The position numbers and the translations under genes are program-made. The notes under the pieces are model-generated. The model saw only the letters and a program-made list of their open reading frames with translations. It ran no database searches and was not told the origin of the DNA. A stretch of 64,000 bases of DNA from Aliidiomarina sanyensis. Its GTDB lineage: Bacteria > Pseudomonadota > Gammaproteobacteria > Enterobacterales > Alteromonadaceae. The stretch spans positions 1-64,000 of the forward strand of contig NZ_PIPM01000002.1 in the NCBI RefSeq assembly GCF_003987175.1, read 5' to 3'. Shown here one piece after another: positions 1-11,669 of the stretch (the stretch's first letter is position 1; every line of letters begins with the position of its first letter).

Positions 1-298
<298 letters not shown>

Positions 299-343
299 TT
301 AAATTATTAAGTCTAGGTGAGGTGCTTCGAGAGGGTATATCAC

Positions 344-419
344 TGGTGCTGATAGGCGGATTTGAACCGCCGACCTCACCCTTACCAAGGGTGCGCTCTA
401 CCAACTGAGCTATATCAGC
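344..419 (-). tRNA. tRNA-Thr (anticodon GGT)
   Basis: The minus strand folds as a full cloverleaf. It has acceptor GCTGATA paired with TATCAGC, discriminator A and an encoded CCA. The anticodon loop TTGGTAA has GGT at its centre, and the T-arm carries GGTTCAAATCC. It is the last of four tandem tRNA genes before tuf and corresponds to thrT in the E. coli tufB operon. Confidence 0.97.
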
Positions 420-437
420 ACAAATGCGATTTTGAAT

Positions 438-512
<75 letters not shown>

Positions 513-550
513 ATTCAGATTCTCGGCTACCTCGGACCTAAATAGAAAAA

Positions 551-635
551 TGGTGGAGGGGGCAGGATTCGAACCTGCGAAGGCTGAGCCGTCAGATTTA
601 CAGTCTGATCCCTTTGACCGCTCGGGAACCCCTCC
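551..635 (-). tRNA. tRNA-Tyr (anticodon GTA)
   Basis: This is an 85-nt class II tRNA on the minus strand. The acceptor GGAGGGG pairs with CCCCTCC and is followed by ACCA. The anticodon loop contains GTA, there is a long variable arm, and the T-arm is GGTTCGAATCC. It corresponds to tyrU in E. coli. Confidence 0.97.
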
Positions 636-653
636 ACGAATTTTTCTAAAAAA

Positions 654-729
<76 letters not shown>

Positions 730-750
730 GCCACCGTTTAGGTGGAGCGC

Positions 751-779
751 ATTCTAGGAGATTGACCGGGGTCTTGCAA
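751..779 (-). promoter_or_regulatory. Promoter of the tRNA-tuf operon
   Basis: On the minus strand a -35 TTGCAA and a -10 TAGAAT are separated by exactly 17 bp, about 20 bp upstream of the first tRNA. The -10 is followed at once by a GC-rich GCGC discriminator, the usual mark of stringently controlled stable-RNA promoters. Two A-tracts at 793-809 lie upstream of the -35 and resemble an UP element. The function is inferred from these elements. Confidence 0.8.
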
Positions 780-856
780 CCACCTAGATGCATTTTTTTT
801 GATTTTTTTGTCTGACTGGTTACTTTTTGTATCTATCGTTCGTTTCTCAAACACCT

Positions 857-877
857 TCGAGCGCCCCGCTCGCTCGA
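857..877 (-). terminator. Hairpin after purA, possible terminator
   Basis: TCGAGCG and CGCTCGA pair across a 7-nt loop just downstream of the purA stop. No convincing T-run follows on the minus strand, so intrinsic termination is uncertain. Confidence 0.35.
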
Positions 878-886
878 GTCGTCCTC

Positions 887-2272
<1,386 letters not shown>

Positions 2273-2276
2273 TTAA

Positions 2277-2301
2277 GCGGGGATTCTACCAGAAACCCCG
2301 C
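2277..2301 (-). terminator. Hairpin between the PLP-enzyme gene and purA
   Basis: GCGGGG-A-TTCT and AGAA-A-CCCCGC pair across a 3-nt loop with one internal A-A mismatch. On the minus strand only a short T-containing tail (TTAATCC) follows. It could be a weak terminator for the upstream gene or a structure in the purA leader. Confidence 0.4.
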
Positions 2302-2318
2302 CGGGAGCAGAATGATTT

Positions 2319-3470
2319 TTATGCAAATCGGATCTGCATGTAGTCTTTTGGATCATGGTAGAGCGCAAAACCAAAGCGAAGCCGATCATGTCGATAGTCT
2401 GTGGCCACCCCTCGCTCCCGTAATTCTGCAGCCAATTCACTGACTCGTTCAGGAGACGACAAACGAAACGTAAAGAAGTGTCCGTGGCCGAGCGTATCGC
2501 AGGTGAGTAAGTTTGTCCGATTGACGTCCGGATGACTTAGGCTATCAATATGCTGCAAAAACGCGCTCTGCAGTGCACGAATATAAGCATCACGAGTCTC
2601 CGTGGTCAGCCCTTCTTTCTCCCACATCTCGAAGACCGCGAGTTGACGATAGATCGCGCTAAAGTCCATGGTCGCGCCAGCAAAACGCATACCATCCGTT
2701 GCATACTGAACGGGGCCATGCTGCGCTTTCGCGAGCCCAGCAAAGTCCGCAAACCAACCGGTATATTCTGGGCGTAACGGCGTGCTCTTGGGGACCGCCA
2801 TAAAGCATACCCCCTCTCCCGCCTGCGCATATTTGTAGCCACCACCCAGATAGAAGATCCGGTCTGCCACGGCAGACAGATCGGTCGGGAGTGCACCATA
2901 CCCATGATACCCGTCGATCATCACGACCGTTTCATCCGGTACCGAACCAAGCCAGCGTTGAACCGGTGGCGCGCATACACCGCTGTTGTAAAAAACTTGG
3001 CTGACAAAGATGACATCATAAGTCCGTTGTTTAATTGCATGTTCCCAGCGGGCATTGAGGGTCGCAAAGGGCTCGCACGGGATGCGCGTGATGGTGACAT
3101 TACCGCGCTCTTCAAGACGTCGACTTTGCCGATTAAAACTATGAAATTCCCCATCGGTGGTTAAAATCCGCAGCGGTTTGTGCGCGGGGAATGCGGTCAA
3201 AACCCGATACAGCAGCTCATGTGTATTTTGCGCAAACACCAGCTGTTGCGGATAGGGTAAATGAAGTTCTTGTGCAATGTATTGCTGCAAGCGAGGGAGT
3301 TTCTCACCTAATATAACGCCCCACTTCTCATCCGCATGGGCAGCGGCGTCGTCCCAATACGCGAGGTGTGCGTCTCGGGTTACATCTGGCCAGTAATGAT
3401 GGCTATGTGGAGCACAATGAAGAAGACCGGGGCGCGCATTTAAAAAGTGAGCATAGAGATGTTTGTACAT
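2319..3470 (-). CDS. Kynureninase-like PLP-dependent enzyme (aminotransferase class V fold)
   Basis: The 383-residue product has the fold-type I PLP enzyme layout. An Asp in MIDGYHGYG, expected to contact the PLP nitrogen, is followed about 25 residues later by GGGYKYAQAGEG, whose Lys should form the Schiff base. The C-terminal RGVATDYRHDRLRFGFALYHDPKDY resembles the substrate-domain end of kynureninase, LRFGFAPLY in form. No other tryptophan-degradation gene is nearby, so the substrate is unknown and true kynureninase activity is not claimed. I start at ATG 3470; an in-frame TTG three codons earlier is possible. Neither start has a good ribosome-binding site. A strong terminator lies only about 20 bp upstream, so how the gene is transcribed is unclear. 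Confidence 0.8.
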   Translation of the reverse strand: MYKHLYAHFLNARPGLLHCAPHSHHYWPDVTRDAHLAYWDDAAAHADEKWGVILGEKLPRLQQYIAQELHLPYPQQLVFAQNTHELLYRVLTAFPAHKPLRILTTDGEFHSFNRQSRRLEERGNVTITRIPCEPFATLNARWEHAIKQRTYDVIFVSQVFYNSGVCAPPVQRWLGSVPDETVVMIDGYHGYGALPTDLSAVADRIFYLGGGYKYAQAGEGVCFMAVPKSTPLRPEYTGWFADFAGLAKAQHGPVQYATDGMRFAGATMDFSAIYRQLAVFEMWEKEGLTTETRDAYIRALQSAFLQHIDSLSHPDVNRTNLLTCDTLGHGHFFTFRLSSPERVSELAAELRERGVATDYRHDRLRFGFALYHDPKDYMQIRFA

Positions 3471-3491
3471 ACCGTTCAACCGAGTGGACCC

Positions 3492-3522
3492 AAAAAATAA
3501 ACGGGAGCCGAAGCTCCCGTTT
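3492..3522 (-). terminator. Rho-independent terminator after hflC
   Basis: On the minus strand AAACGGGAGC pairs with GCTCCCGTTT across a TTCG tetraloop. The tail is ATTTTTT, with the A-tract at 3492-3497 on the plus strand. It sits directly downstream of the hflC stop at 3536. Confidence 0.9.
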
Positions 3523-3535
3523 GTTCATCTTACAC

Positions 3536-4423
3536 TTAGTTTGCAGGGCGGTTCATCTGACCAAAATACTGGAAGAATTCGCTGTCTGGGCTTAATACCA
3601 GAACGCTATCGCCATCTCCAAACGCCTTGCGATACGCTTCCATGCTGCGAATAAATGCATAGAACTCGCTATCTTGTCCGTACGAGGTCGCATAGATCCG
3701 AGCTGCTTCTGCATCTCCTTCACCGCGAATTTGACGGGCTTCACGTTCTGCATCGGCCAGCATAACCGTCACACGTGCATCAACGTCCGCACGGATGATT
3801 TCTGCTTGCTCGCGACCTTCAGAGCGGTGCTCACGAGCAACTGCGTCACGCTCTGCACGCATCCGATCGAAGATGGCGCTACTCACTTCTGATGGCAGGT
3901 TAATTTGCTTCACCCGCACGTCCAGAACCTGAATACCAAGGTCAGCAGAACCTTCAGATGCTTGAATCAACGCTTGCTCCATCAAGTCATCCCGCTCGCC
4001 AGAAACGATGTCACGAATGGTCCGGGCACCAAACTCTGCACGCAATCCGTTGTTGATCCGACGCGTCAAAAGCTCTTCTGCTTCACTTTGTTGACCACCA
4101 CCCGTTGACAGGTAGTACTTCGCAAAGTCTTCGATACGCCATTTCACGAACGCATCCACGATCAAGTCTTTTTTCTCGCTCGTGATAAAGCGATCGGCCT
4201 GACCATCCAAAGTCTTGATCCGAGAGTCGAGCTTTTCGATCCGTTCAATCAACGGGATTTTAAAATGCAGACCCGGTTGATACACAATCGGCATCCCATT
4301 TTCATCTTGTGCCACTTTACCAAAGCGAATCACAATTCCGCGCTCGTGTTCAGCAACCGTGAAAATAGAGGAGTACCCAAGAATCGCCACGATGAGTGCA
4401 ATCACTATATAAAATGGTTTCAT
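3536..4423 (-). CDS. hflC: FtsH-protease modulator HflC
   Basis: HflC is an SPFH/stomatin-family membrane protein. With HflK it surrounds the FtsH protease and limits its action on membrane proteins. The 295-residue product has one N-terminal membrane segment (IVIALIVAILGYSSIF) followed by the SPFH domain, with VAEHERGIVIRFGKV at its start. It has a charged helical region rich in Arg, Glu and Ala (ADAEREARQIRGEGDAEA). It is somewhat shorter at the C-terminus than the 334-residue E. coli protein. The start is 3 bp after the hflK stop, and its ribosome-binding site GGGGAGG overlaps the end of hflK, so the two are coupled. The terminator at 3492-3522 ends the unit. Confidence 0.96.
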   Translation of the reverse strand: MKPFYIVIALIVAILGYSSIFTVAEHERGIVIRFGKVAQDENGMPIVYQPGLHFKIPLIERIEKLDSRIKTLDGQADRFITSEKKDLIVDAFVKWRIEDFAKYYLSTGGGQQSEAEELLTRRINNGLRAEFGARTIRDIVSGERDDLMEQALIQASEGSADLGIQVLDVRVKQINLPSEVSSAIFDRMRAERDAVAREHRSEGREQAEIIRADVDARVTVMLADAEREARQIRGEGDAEAARIYATSYGQDSEFYAFIRSMEAYRKAFGDGDSVLVLSPDSEFFQYFGQMNRPAN

Positions 4424-4426
4424 CGC

Positions 4427-5614
4427 TTATCCTCCCCGAGAACTAGTACGAACTGGCTGACGTGTTGTGTCTTGCTGTGAAGAACGTGGTCCAGCCGTCG
4501 ACGGCTGACCGATCTGCTCGCTGCTCGGAAGCAATGGCAGATTCGTACTCACAGGACGGTTACGCCCGTGCTGTTCAAGGATTTTATCGAGTGGCAAATA
4601 CATCATGTTGTTGCCGCCTTCGACATCGACAAAAATCTTCGCGTTACGCTGATAGATTTCTTCAAGGGTCTCAAGGAAGATCCGTTGACGGGTGACTTCT
4701 GGGGCCGCTTGATACTGAGGAAGTAATTCATTGAAGCGTGCAATTTCACCCTGTGCGCGCAAAATCACTTGCTCTTTATATGCTTGTGCTTCTTGTTGCA
4801 GACGACGGACGCGACCACGCGCTTGCGGTTCAATTTCCCGCGCATACGCCTCGGCTTCACGCACGAAACGCTCTTGGTCTTCCTGTGCACGAATTGCATC
4901 GTCAAACGCATCACGGACTTCTTCCGGCGGACGTGCACTCAAGAAGTTAACATCAATGACGCGTAGACCCACATCGTAACGCTCGACAAGGCGGTCAATA
5001 ATTTCCCACGTCTGCTGACGAATCTCTTCCCGACCCACGGTCAGGATGTTGTCCATCGTATTGTGACCGATGACATAACGCAGCGCACTATCCGTGATCT
5101 GCGAGAGACTCGCATCTGGATTTTCAACATTAAACAGGTACGCCCGTGGGTTTGCAATCCGATACTGGACCGCAAGTTCCACGCGCACAACGTTTTCATC
5201 CTCGGTCAGCATAAAGCCACCGGTTTCTTGACGGAATACGTTGTTTACGTCCACATTGGTGACGTTGTCGATAAAGTACGGCCGCCAATGCAGGCCTGAC
5301 GTCACTTCCGCATGATAGGCTCCGAAGCGCTGAATCACACCGCGCTCTGCTTCTCGTACGGTATAAAAACCTGCGATAAACCAGACCACAATTGCAAGAA
5401 CTACCACAAGGCCTACGACCTTGCTAGGAATTCCGCCTGCAGCTGAGCCACCACTGCCACCTTGACCGCCTTTGCCGCCGCCAAGCCCTAGCTTACCCAT
5501 GAGATTGCGCAAAGCCTCGTCGAGATCAGGAGGCCCCTGATCGCGACCACCCCGGTTATTGTTGCCCCAGGGATCTTTGTCTTTGCCGCTGTTTCCCGGT
5601 TGATTCCAGGCCAT
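4427..5614 (-). CDS. hflK: FtsH-protease modulator HflK
   Basis: HflK is the partner of HflC in the complex that encloses FtsH. The 395-residue product begins with a Gly/Asn/Asp-rich cytoplasmic tail (MAWNQPGNSGKDKDPWGNN) containing GGGKGGQGGSGGSAAGG. One membrane segment follows (VVGLVVVLAIVVWFIAGFY), then an SPFH domain starting VREAERGVIQRFGAY. The C-terminal part has a Glu/Arg/Ala helix followed by a low-complexity Ser/Thr tail. It is near the usual family length (E. coli about 419). It lies 45 bp downstream of hflX. Confidence 0.96.
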   Translation of the reverse strand: MAWNQPGNSGKDKDPWGNNNRGGRDQGPPDLDEALRNLMGKLGLGGGKGGQGGSGGSAAGGIPSKVVGLVVVLAIVVWFIAGFYTVREAERGVIQRFGAYHAEVTSGLHWRPYFIDNVTNVDVNNVFRQETGGFMLTEDENVVRVELAVQYRIANPRAYLFNVENPDASLSQITDSALRYVIGHNTMDNILTVGREEIRQQTWEIIDRLVERYDVGLRVIDVNFLSARPPEEVRDAFDDAIRAQEDQERFVREAEAYAREIEPQARGRVRRLQQEAQAYKEQVILRAQGEIARFNELLPQYQAAPEVTRQRIFLETLEEIYQRNAKIFVDVEGGNNMMYLPLDKILEQHGRNRPVSTNLPLLPSSEQIGQPSTAGPRSSQQDTTRQPVRTSSRGG

Positions 5615-5659
5615 CGATTACTCCAGCAAATACTCAAACAATGAAACACTTGAAAGCGG

Positions 5660-6943
5660 TCAACAAATGGAATTCGTTAACCGTTCGCCAAACTGTTTTA
5701 ACAACCGCTGCCATTCAATAGCAGGCACACGGACCGATAGTACCACATCTCCATCGTCCTGTGGTCGTTCTTCTAACACACACTGAAGTGCGTAGAGTTG
5801 ACTACGTAATTTCCCCTCTTTTGGAGGTAAACGCAATTCATGTTCAATCAGCTGAGGGGCCAACAAGTCGTGCAGTGCTTCCCGTAGAAGCTCAATACCC
5901 TCGCCAGTCCGAGCCGAGAGCCAAACTTCTTGTGGCTTGCCATCTTCATCACGAACAATTCTTGGTGAAACGTCCGTCACTAGATCGACCTTATTCATGA
6001 CCAAAAGTTGCGGGACATCGCTCGCTGCAATTTCGGTTAAAACCTTGTCGACTTCTTTGCGGTTATCATTCATCCGTTCGTCATGGCAATCCATGACGTG
6101 CAAGAGCAGGTCCGCATCGCGGGTCTCTTGTAATGTTGCCTTGAAAGCAGCGACCAAATCGTGCGGTAAATGCCGGATAAAACCAACCGTATCGGCAAAA
6201 ATAATATCACCGACGTCTGGTAACTCGTATTTCCGTAAGGTCGGATCCAACGTCGCAAACAACTGATCAGCAGCATACACGTTGGCATCGGTTAACCGAT
6301 TAAATAAGGTCGATTTCCCCGCGTTGGTATAGCCCACAAATGCTATGGTGGGGACCTCCGCCCGATTTCGCGCACGTCGCCCCTGCTCACGCTGTTTTTC
6401 GACCTTTTCAAGACGCCCAAGAATATTCTTGATCCGTCCTCGGATTAAGCGTCGATCAGTTTCCAGCTGGGTTTCCCCAGGCCCCCGCAAGCCGATCCCA
6501 CCCTTCTGGCGCTCCAAGTGAGTCCAACCGCGGATCAATCGCGTCGAAATATGGCGCAATTGAGCAAGCTCAACTTGTAACTTACCCTCATGGGTACGCG
6601 CACGTTGCGCAAAAATATCCAAGATCAGACCGGTTCGGTCAAGCACCCGACACTTTACTTGTCGCTCGATATTTCGTTCTTGAGATGGCGATAACGTGTG
6701 ATTGAATATCACGACATCGGCGCCGGTTGACTGGACTAACGCAGCCACTTCCTCCGTCTTTCCTGAACCGATGAACAATCGCGCATCGGGGGACTTTCGG
6801 GAGGTCATGACAACCGCTTGTGCCTCAACACCCGCTGAAGCCACAAGTAATTTTAATTCTTCGAGATCTTCGCGTGCTGACTCATGTGGAAAATCGACAT
6901 GAACCAACACGGCCTGCTCGCCACCTTCATACCGCTCAAACAA
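5660..6943 (-). CDS. hflX: Ribosome-associated GTPase HflX
   Basis: HflX is a cytosolic GTPase that splits stalled ribosomes, notably after heat stress. The 427-residue product has the N-terminal HflX domain, the linker LERQKGGIGLRGPGETQLETD near residues 143-163, and a G domain. The G-domain motifs are the P-loop GYTNAGKS at 204-211, DTVGF (G3) and MNKVD (G4). The start is a TTG at 6943: it gives MFERYEGGEQAVLVHV, which matches the conserved family N-terminus. It is preceded by AAGGAG at 8-nt spacing, and no ATG fits better. It lies 35 bp after hfq. Confidence 0.96.
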   Translation of the reverse strand: MFERYEGGEQAVLVHVDFPHESAREDLEELKLLVASAGVEAQAVVMTSRKSPDARLFIGSGKTEEVAALVQSTGADVVIFNHTLSPSQERNIERQVKCRVLDRTGLILDIFAQRARTHEGKLQVELAQLRHISTRLIRGWTHLERQKGGIGLRGPGETQLETDRRLIRGRIKNILGRLEKVEKQREQGRRARNRAEVPTIAFVGYTNAGKSTLFNRLTDANVYAADQLFATLDPTLRKYELPDVGDIIFADTVGFIRHLPHDLVAAFKATLQETRDADLLLHVMDCHDERMNDNRKEVDKVLTEIAASDVPQLLVMNKVDLVTDVSPRIVRDEDGKPQEVWLSARTGEGIELLREALHDLLAPQLIEHELRLPPKEGKLRSQLYALQCVLEERPQDDGDVVLSVRVPAIEWQRLLKQFGERLTNSIC

Positions 6944-6978
6944 GCAAGCCGCTCCTTCACTGCCTCAATTTAGGCAGG

Positions 6979-7236
<258 letters not shown>

Positions 7237-7352
7237 TTATGATTATTAGTATTGTTGCGGTCGCCTGGTGGCTCCGATCCCACTTCCTTGGCAACGTGAA
7301 ACCGTTCAAACTCAATTCTTCCACCGAACCAAGTTACCTTCGGTCAATGTAA

Positions 7353-7399
7353 GATCGAATTCGATCCTAGTGTAGCAACAAATAATTAAACTCGTACAA
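7353..7399 (-). promoter_or_regulatory. Possible hfq promoter with a palindrome at the start site
   Basis: On the minus strand TTGTAC (7394-7399) and TACACT (7369-7374) are 19 bp apart, a long spacing. A perfect 14-bp palindrome GATCGAATTCGATC (7353-7366) follows the -10 directly and would cover the transcription start. The promoter call is weak; the palindrome is seen directly. Confidence 0.35.
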
Positions 7400-7469
7400 T
7401 TTGATATATAGGCAATTTACGAAAAAACAAATATTTTCCGGAAATTAGCTCGAAAGATTCGGGTTTTTC

Positions 7470-8444
7470 TCAAGAGCTTCCCACCAACCAAGCGTCTGGC
7501 GGCGTTGGTTCTTGATCCAAAATATGCACCACCTGATCAAAGGCATGATCATCCATGGGGTCCACCCATTGAGCACCCACCCACGAGCGTAACCACGTGA
7601 TTTGTCGTTTTGCTAATTGCCGCGTCGCGATCACACCACGCTCAATCATTTGCTCGTAAGACAACGCCCCAGAAAAATACTGCCACATTTGTCGATACCC
7701 GACGGCACGGATGGACGGTAAATCAGGGTGCAAATCTCCGCGGTCATATAGGCGCCGGACTTCCGCCTCAAACCCTTGGGCTAACATGAGGTGAAAGCGT
7801 TGTTCAATACGCGCATGGAGCACTTTACGATCAGGGGGGGAAACTACGACTTGCCATGTTGGTAATGACAATCCCGGTTGCTGGGTTTCTGTCAACTGAG
7901 TCAAGCTTTTACCTGTCAGTTCAAAGACTTCTAAGGCACGCATCAAGCGCTGTGGATCATTCGGATGAATGCGTTCTGCCGAAACCGGATCAACAGAGGC
8001 CAAATGCTCATGCAGCGCCTGCCAACCTTCTTGGTCGGCTCGTTGCTGGATGGATGAACGGATCGTTGCATCTGCTTGGGGTAATGCAGAGAGCCCAGCC
8101 AACAATGCGCGGTAATACAACATGGTCCCCCCAACCAAAACCGGAATCCGCCCACGACTTCGAATCTCATCAATTAACTGCAAACAATCCTGACGAAAAT
8201 CCGCTGCGGAATACACCTCCGCTGGGTCACGAATATCAATTAAATGGTGGGGGTAGGCTTTGAGCTCGGCTGCGCTTGGTTTGGCGGTTCCGATATCCAT
8301 ACCTCTGTAGATCAGCGCAGAGTCGACACTCACCAACTCGACAGGCAAGCGATCGTATAGTTGCATCGCGAGCGCAGTCTTGCCTGCAGCGGTTGGGCCA
8401 CTGATGCAAATCACACCTTGTTGAAGATGCTCAACGCGATTCAT
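7470..8444 (-). CDS. miaA: tRNA dimethylallyltransferase
   Basis: MiaA adds the isopentenyl group to A37 of tRNAs reading UNN codons, the first step to ms2i6A. The 324-residue product has the P-loop GPTAAGKT at 16-23, the [16 protein letters not shown] segment and the conserved HHLIDIRDP and VGGTMLYY motifs. I place the start at ATG 8444 because GGAG lies 6 nt upstream; upstream TTG and ATG codons leave no room for a ribosome-binding site. The 5' end overlaps mutL by 14 bp, which indicates coupling. Confidence 0.96.
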   Translation of the reverse strand: MNRVEHLQQGVICISGPTAAGKTALAMQLYDRLPVELVSVDSALIYRGMDIGTAKPSAAELKAYPHHLIDIRDPAEVYSAADFRQDCLQLIDEIRSRGRIPVLVGGTMLYYRALLAGLSALPQADATIRSSIQQRADQEGWQALHEHLASVDPVSAERIHPNDPQRLMRALEVFELTGKSLTQLTETQQPGLSLPTWQVVVSPPDRKVLHARIEQRFHLMLAQGFEAEVRRLYDRGDLHPDLPSIRAVGYRQMWQYFSGALSYEQMIERGVIATRQLAKRQITWLRSWVGAQWVDPMDDHAFDQVVHILDQEPTPPDAWLVGSS

Positions 8445-10299
8445 TGGCATCTCCAAGGCCGTTTCCTTGTCGGTTACCGCCGTTGTTTGGCGCCGCAGTT
8501 AGATATTGCTCCCAAGGCAAGGGCACCAGTTGCCTGCGCCAATCAATATGAAGCTGTTCAGCATCTTGAAGAAGTCGCGGTAGATCCTTATCAGCGAGAC
8601 CCGTAAATTTCCGATGACTCTGCAACCATGCAAGGAGTTCTCGCTCTTGCTCCGCTTGCAATGAACCGTCACTCGGCACACCCCAGGCCTCCAACATTTC
8701 ACACAACTCGGCGATAGCGCGGCTGACATCCGCTTGACGCAGAAGGTGGGGCACCTGCTCGATAACCTGCTTATTCCGTCCTTCGATACGGGTCACAATC
8801 CCCAACCGGTTGAGGACTATGGCCTGCCTTTGCATGGTATCGACCCATGTTTTCCCTTGAATCAACACGGGAACCAACAGCGGCTGTCCAGACAAACCTT
8901 GTTGAAATTGTTGCTGCAAGCGGTTGGTGGTAATGATTTCACTTAATTGAGCACAGTCCAGCAACGCGAGCGTATCGGCGGTCCGCATGATTGCGTAGCG
9001 CTGGGCTAACATCCCCATCGGCTGCCAAGTTTTTGAAATCACCGGTGCCGTCTGCTGGTACATCTGTTGATAGACTGCTTGTCCTTCCTGTGCATTGGCA
9101 CGCACAGGTTGAGATATGTGTTTCCGAGTTGGGAAAAATGGTGACCCACTGATGGCTCCGCTGGGCGACACGTGTTGAGCGGACGAATCCGCGGGGGAAT
9201 GCCATTCAACGTTCCCTTCTTCCGATGAGGGCGTGAAATTTGTTCGGTAGCGCTCGGGATCAGGGGCTTGATAGCCATGTTGGAATGCTTCAGGCTCAGC
9301 TGGCATCGATGCCAATAATACCCGCTTGAGGGCCGCCAGCACAAAGTCATGAATTTGCCGTGCGAAATGGAAGCGGACTTCATGCTTGGCAGGATGAACA
9401 TTCACATCCACATCTTTGGCAGGCAAATTGAGATATAGAATAAATGTGGGCTGTCTATCCGCTGGTAAAGCATCCCCATAAGCCTGCCGGATGGCATGAT
9501 TTAGGAGCTTGTCCCGCATCATTCGTCCATTCACGTACATGTACTGTATATCACTCTGATGTCGGCATGCGTCTGGCGGTGCAACCCAGCCTCTGAGCGA
9601 TAGCGGTGCTTCCTCGTGTTCGAGAAAAATAGCATCGTCCGCAAAGCGACGGCCTGCGACCTGGTGCAAACGCTTATCTTGGTGTGATGCGGCTTCCGCT
9701 GGATAATGACGAACCACTTGTTGATTGTGTGTCAGAATCACTGCTACATCGGGACGCGCCAACGCAATGCGCCGCACGACTTCATCAATGTGGCCAAATT
9801 CTGTTTTCTCAGTACGCAGAAACTTGCGGCGTGCCGGTGTATTGAAGAATAGATCTTCGACATCAACTGTTGTGCCTTGTGGATGTGCTGCAGGCTCAAG
9901 CATCACCTGCATATCTCGGCCCTCACAAAACGCCTGCCAGGCTTCTTCCTGCTCGGCAGTTCGCGATGTTAACCGCAACCGGGATACTGAACTAATACTG
10001 GCAAGTGCTTCACCCCGAAAGCCCAGACTTAAAATAGCCTCAAGATCGTCCAGTGAGCTAATTTTGCTCGTTGCATGCCGACTCAGTGCCAGTGTTAACT
10101 CTTCCTTCGGGATCCCACTGCCGTTGTCGCGAATACGAATACGGCGTGCGCCGCCTTTTTCGATATCCACACGGATTTCGGTCGCTCCAGCGTCCAAACT
10201 ATTCTCAACCAACTCTTTTACAACGGATGCAGGGCGCTCCACCACTTCGCCAGCAGCAATTTGGTTGGCTAGTTGTGGGGGGAGAAGTCGGATCGGCAT
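8431..10299 (-). CDS. mutL: DNA mismatch repair protein MutL
   Basis: MutL links mismatch recognition by MutS to strand incision and helicase loading. The 622-residue product has the N-terminal GHKL ATPase motifs NSLDAGA, DNGSGI and GFRGEAL. A conserved [12 protein letters not shown] follows, then a long variable linker (about residues 335-430) and the C-terminal dimerisation domain. The metal-binding endonuclease motif DQHAxxERI of many bacterial MutL proteins is absent; the corresponding stretch reads [11 protein letters not shown]. This is what is known for species that use a separate MutH nickase. It is 5 bp after amiB and overlaps miaA. Confidence 0.97.
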   Translation of the reverse strand: MPIRLLPPQLANQIAAGEVVERPASVVKELVENSLDAGATEIRVDIEKGGARRIRIRDNGSGIPKEELTLALSRHATSKISSLDDLEAILSLGFRGEALASISSVSRLRLTSRTAEQEEAWQAFCEGRDMQVMLEPAAHPQGTTVDVEDLFFNTPARRKFLRTEKTEFGHIDEVVRRIALARPDVAVILTHNQQVVRHYPAEAASHQDKRLHQVAGRRFADDAIFLEHEEAPLSLRGWVAPPDACRHQSDIQYMYVNGRMMRDKLLNHAIRQAYGDALPADRQPTFILYLNLPAKDVDVNVHPAKHEVRFHFARQIHDFVLAALKRVLLASMPAEPEAFQHGYQAPDPERYRTNFTPSSEEGNVEWHSPADSSAQHVSPSGAISGSPFFPTRKHISQPVRANAQEGQAVYQQMYQQTAPVISKTWQPMGMLAQRYAIMRTADTLALLDCAQLSEIITTNRLQQQFQQGLSGQPLLVPVLIQGKTWVDTMQRQAIVLNRLGIVTRIEGRNKQVIEQVPHLLRQADVSRAIAELCEMLEAWGVPSDGSLQAEQERELLAWLQSHRKFTGLADKDLPRLLQDAEQLHIDWRRQLVPLPWEQYLTAAPNNGGNRQGNGLGDANESR

Positions 10300-10304
10300 A
10301 GGCG

Positions 10305-11669
10305 TCAGCGCGCCACCGGAATTTCGAGACGCTGACCCACTCGAATCGTATTGCTACGCAGGTTATTTTGCGTGCGAATCGCTTCAACACTGGAGCCATA
10401 CCGCCGTGCAATCACCGACAAGGATTCCCCAGAAGCAACCACATGGGTGCGAATATCCGTTTGGGCTAGGATGGTATTTTCCACAGGATTGCGCAGGAAG
10501 TATTCACGAATTCCCTCATACAGGGCATCCGCAAGCCGATCTTGATGGCGCGCGTTAATCAGAAGACGTTCTTTTTGTGGATTTGAAATGAACCCGAGCT
10601 CGACCAGTACTGAAGGCGTTCTAAGTGAATTCAAGACCGCGAAGCTGGCTGCCTCGGGACGACGACGATGCAAATTCGTTACCCGCCCCAAGTGATCAAG
10701 TAAAATTTCTGCAGCCTCGTAGCCGCCTGCCATCGAGCTATCCCGGAACATGTCAAGTAAGGTTCGGTTTAAAAATGGATCCGCATCGTTATCTTGCAGG
10801 ACGTGCTCCACATCAATGAGTTCCTCACTCAACCGCTCTTTGTTCTCTAACGCTCGCCCGAGCTCGGTTTCAGACCGACGCGCAGAAAGCACCCAGACAG
10901 AGGCGCCGCGTGGTTGTGCGTTGGTAAATGCATCTGCGTGTAACGATACAAAGAAGTCCGCGCGTTCTCTGCGCGCTAAGCTTGTTCGTTGTGCCAAAGG
11001 TACTGTTTGATCCCCAGAGCGGGTGAGTACGGCCCGCATTCCGGGATCTGCATTAATACGTTGCGCCAATTTCTGAGCGACCGCCAGTGTCACGCTTTTC
11101 TCTTGGGTCCCAGCTGGACCAATGGAACCAGGATCACGTCCACCATGTCCGGCATCAATTGCGATGACCAGCTGGCGGGGCGGAAGAATTTCAGCCGTTC
11201 TGGGCGTACGAGGCTCTTCTGCTGTAGAGGTAGGAGAGCTCGCCGCCGGACGAGCTGTTGCCCCAGGAATATCTACCACGAGACGATGCCCTGAGCCGTT
11301 CGCAGGCGGCAGTGGAAACACTTCTGGCGCTGTCGCGCTCGCGATTTCCAGCACAACGCGATGGGTGCCTGAGCGGGGGGGACTGCTCGTTCGAACCACA
11401 CGCAAAACATCTGAGCGGAACTCAAGCGCACGCAGGTCTTTCTGACTCTGGGTTTGATGAAAATCCACCACAACACGATATGGCGTGTTGTCAAAGATCG
11501 TGAAATAGGTGTAATTCGGTTCGTGAGCAAGGTCAAAGACAATCCGCGTCCGCTCAGCCGAAGGCCAAACACGCACGTTCTCGAGTGTATTCGAAGCGAA
11601 TACTTGTGTCGATGTGACCAGGCTCCCCACCATCAGTGTCACACCGAGGACGAACCGCATCCATTTCAT
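10305..11669 (-). CDS. amiB: N-acetylmuramoyl-L-alanine amidase with AMIN and LysM domains
   Basis: This periplasmic zinc enzyme cuts the stem peptide from septal murein so daughter cells can separate. The 454-residue product has a signal peptide (about residues 1-25, ending TQVFA), an AMIN domain (about 26-130) and a Pro/Thr/Ser-rich linker. The Amidase_3 domain follows with [19 protein letters not shown] and VELGFISN. One LysM domain (about 408-452) ends the protein. ATG 11669 overlaps the tsaE stop as ATGA and gives the signal peptide, so longer in-frame starts are rejected. Position and domain order match AmiB of the E. coli operon. Confidence 0.95.
   Translation of the reverse strand: MKWMRFVLGVTLMVGSLVTSTQVFASNTLENVRVWPSAERTRIVFDLAHEPNYTYFTIFDNTPYRVVVDFHQTQSQKDLRALEFRSDVLRVVRTSSPPRSGTHRVVLEIASATAPEVFPLPPANGSGHRLVVDIPGATARPAASSPTSTAEEPRTPRTAEILPPRQLVIAIDAGHGGRDPGSIGPAGTQEKSVTLAVAQKLAQRINADPGMRAVLTRSGDQTVPLAQRTSLARRERADFFVSLHADAFTNAQPRGASVWVLSARRSETELGRALENKERLSEELIDVEHVLQDNDADPFLNRTLLDMFRDSSMAGGYEAAEILLDHLGRVTNLHRRRPEAASFAVLNSLRTPSVLVELGFISNPQKERLLINARHQDRLADALYEGIREYFLRNPVENTILAQTDIRTHVVASGESLSVIARRYGSSVEAIRTQNNLRSNTIRVGQRLEIPVAR

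Noticed and set aside
9725..10558. 277-codon frame antisense to mutL and amiB
   Set aside because: It is a shadow of two conserved genes and its Arg/Ser-rich translation is typical of an antisense frame.
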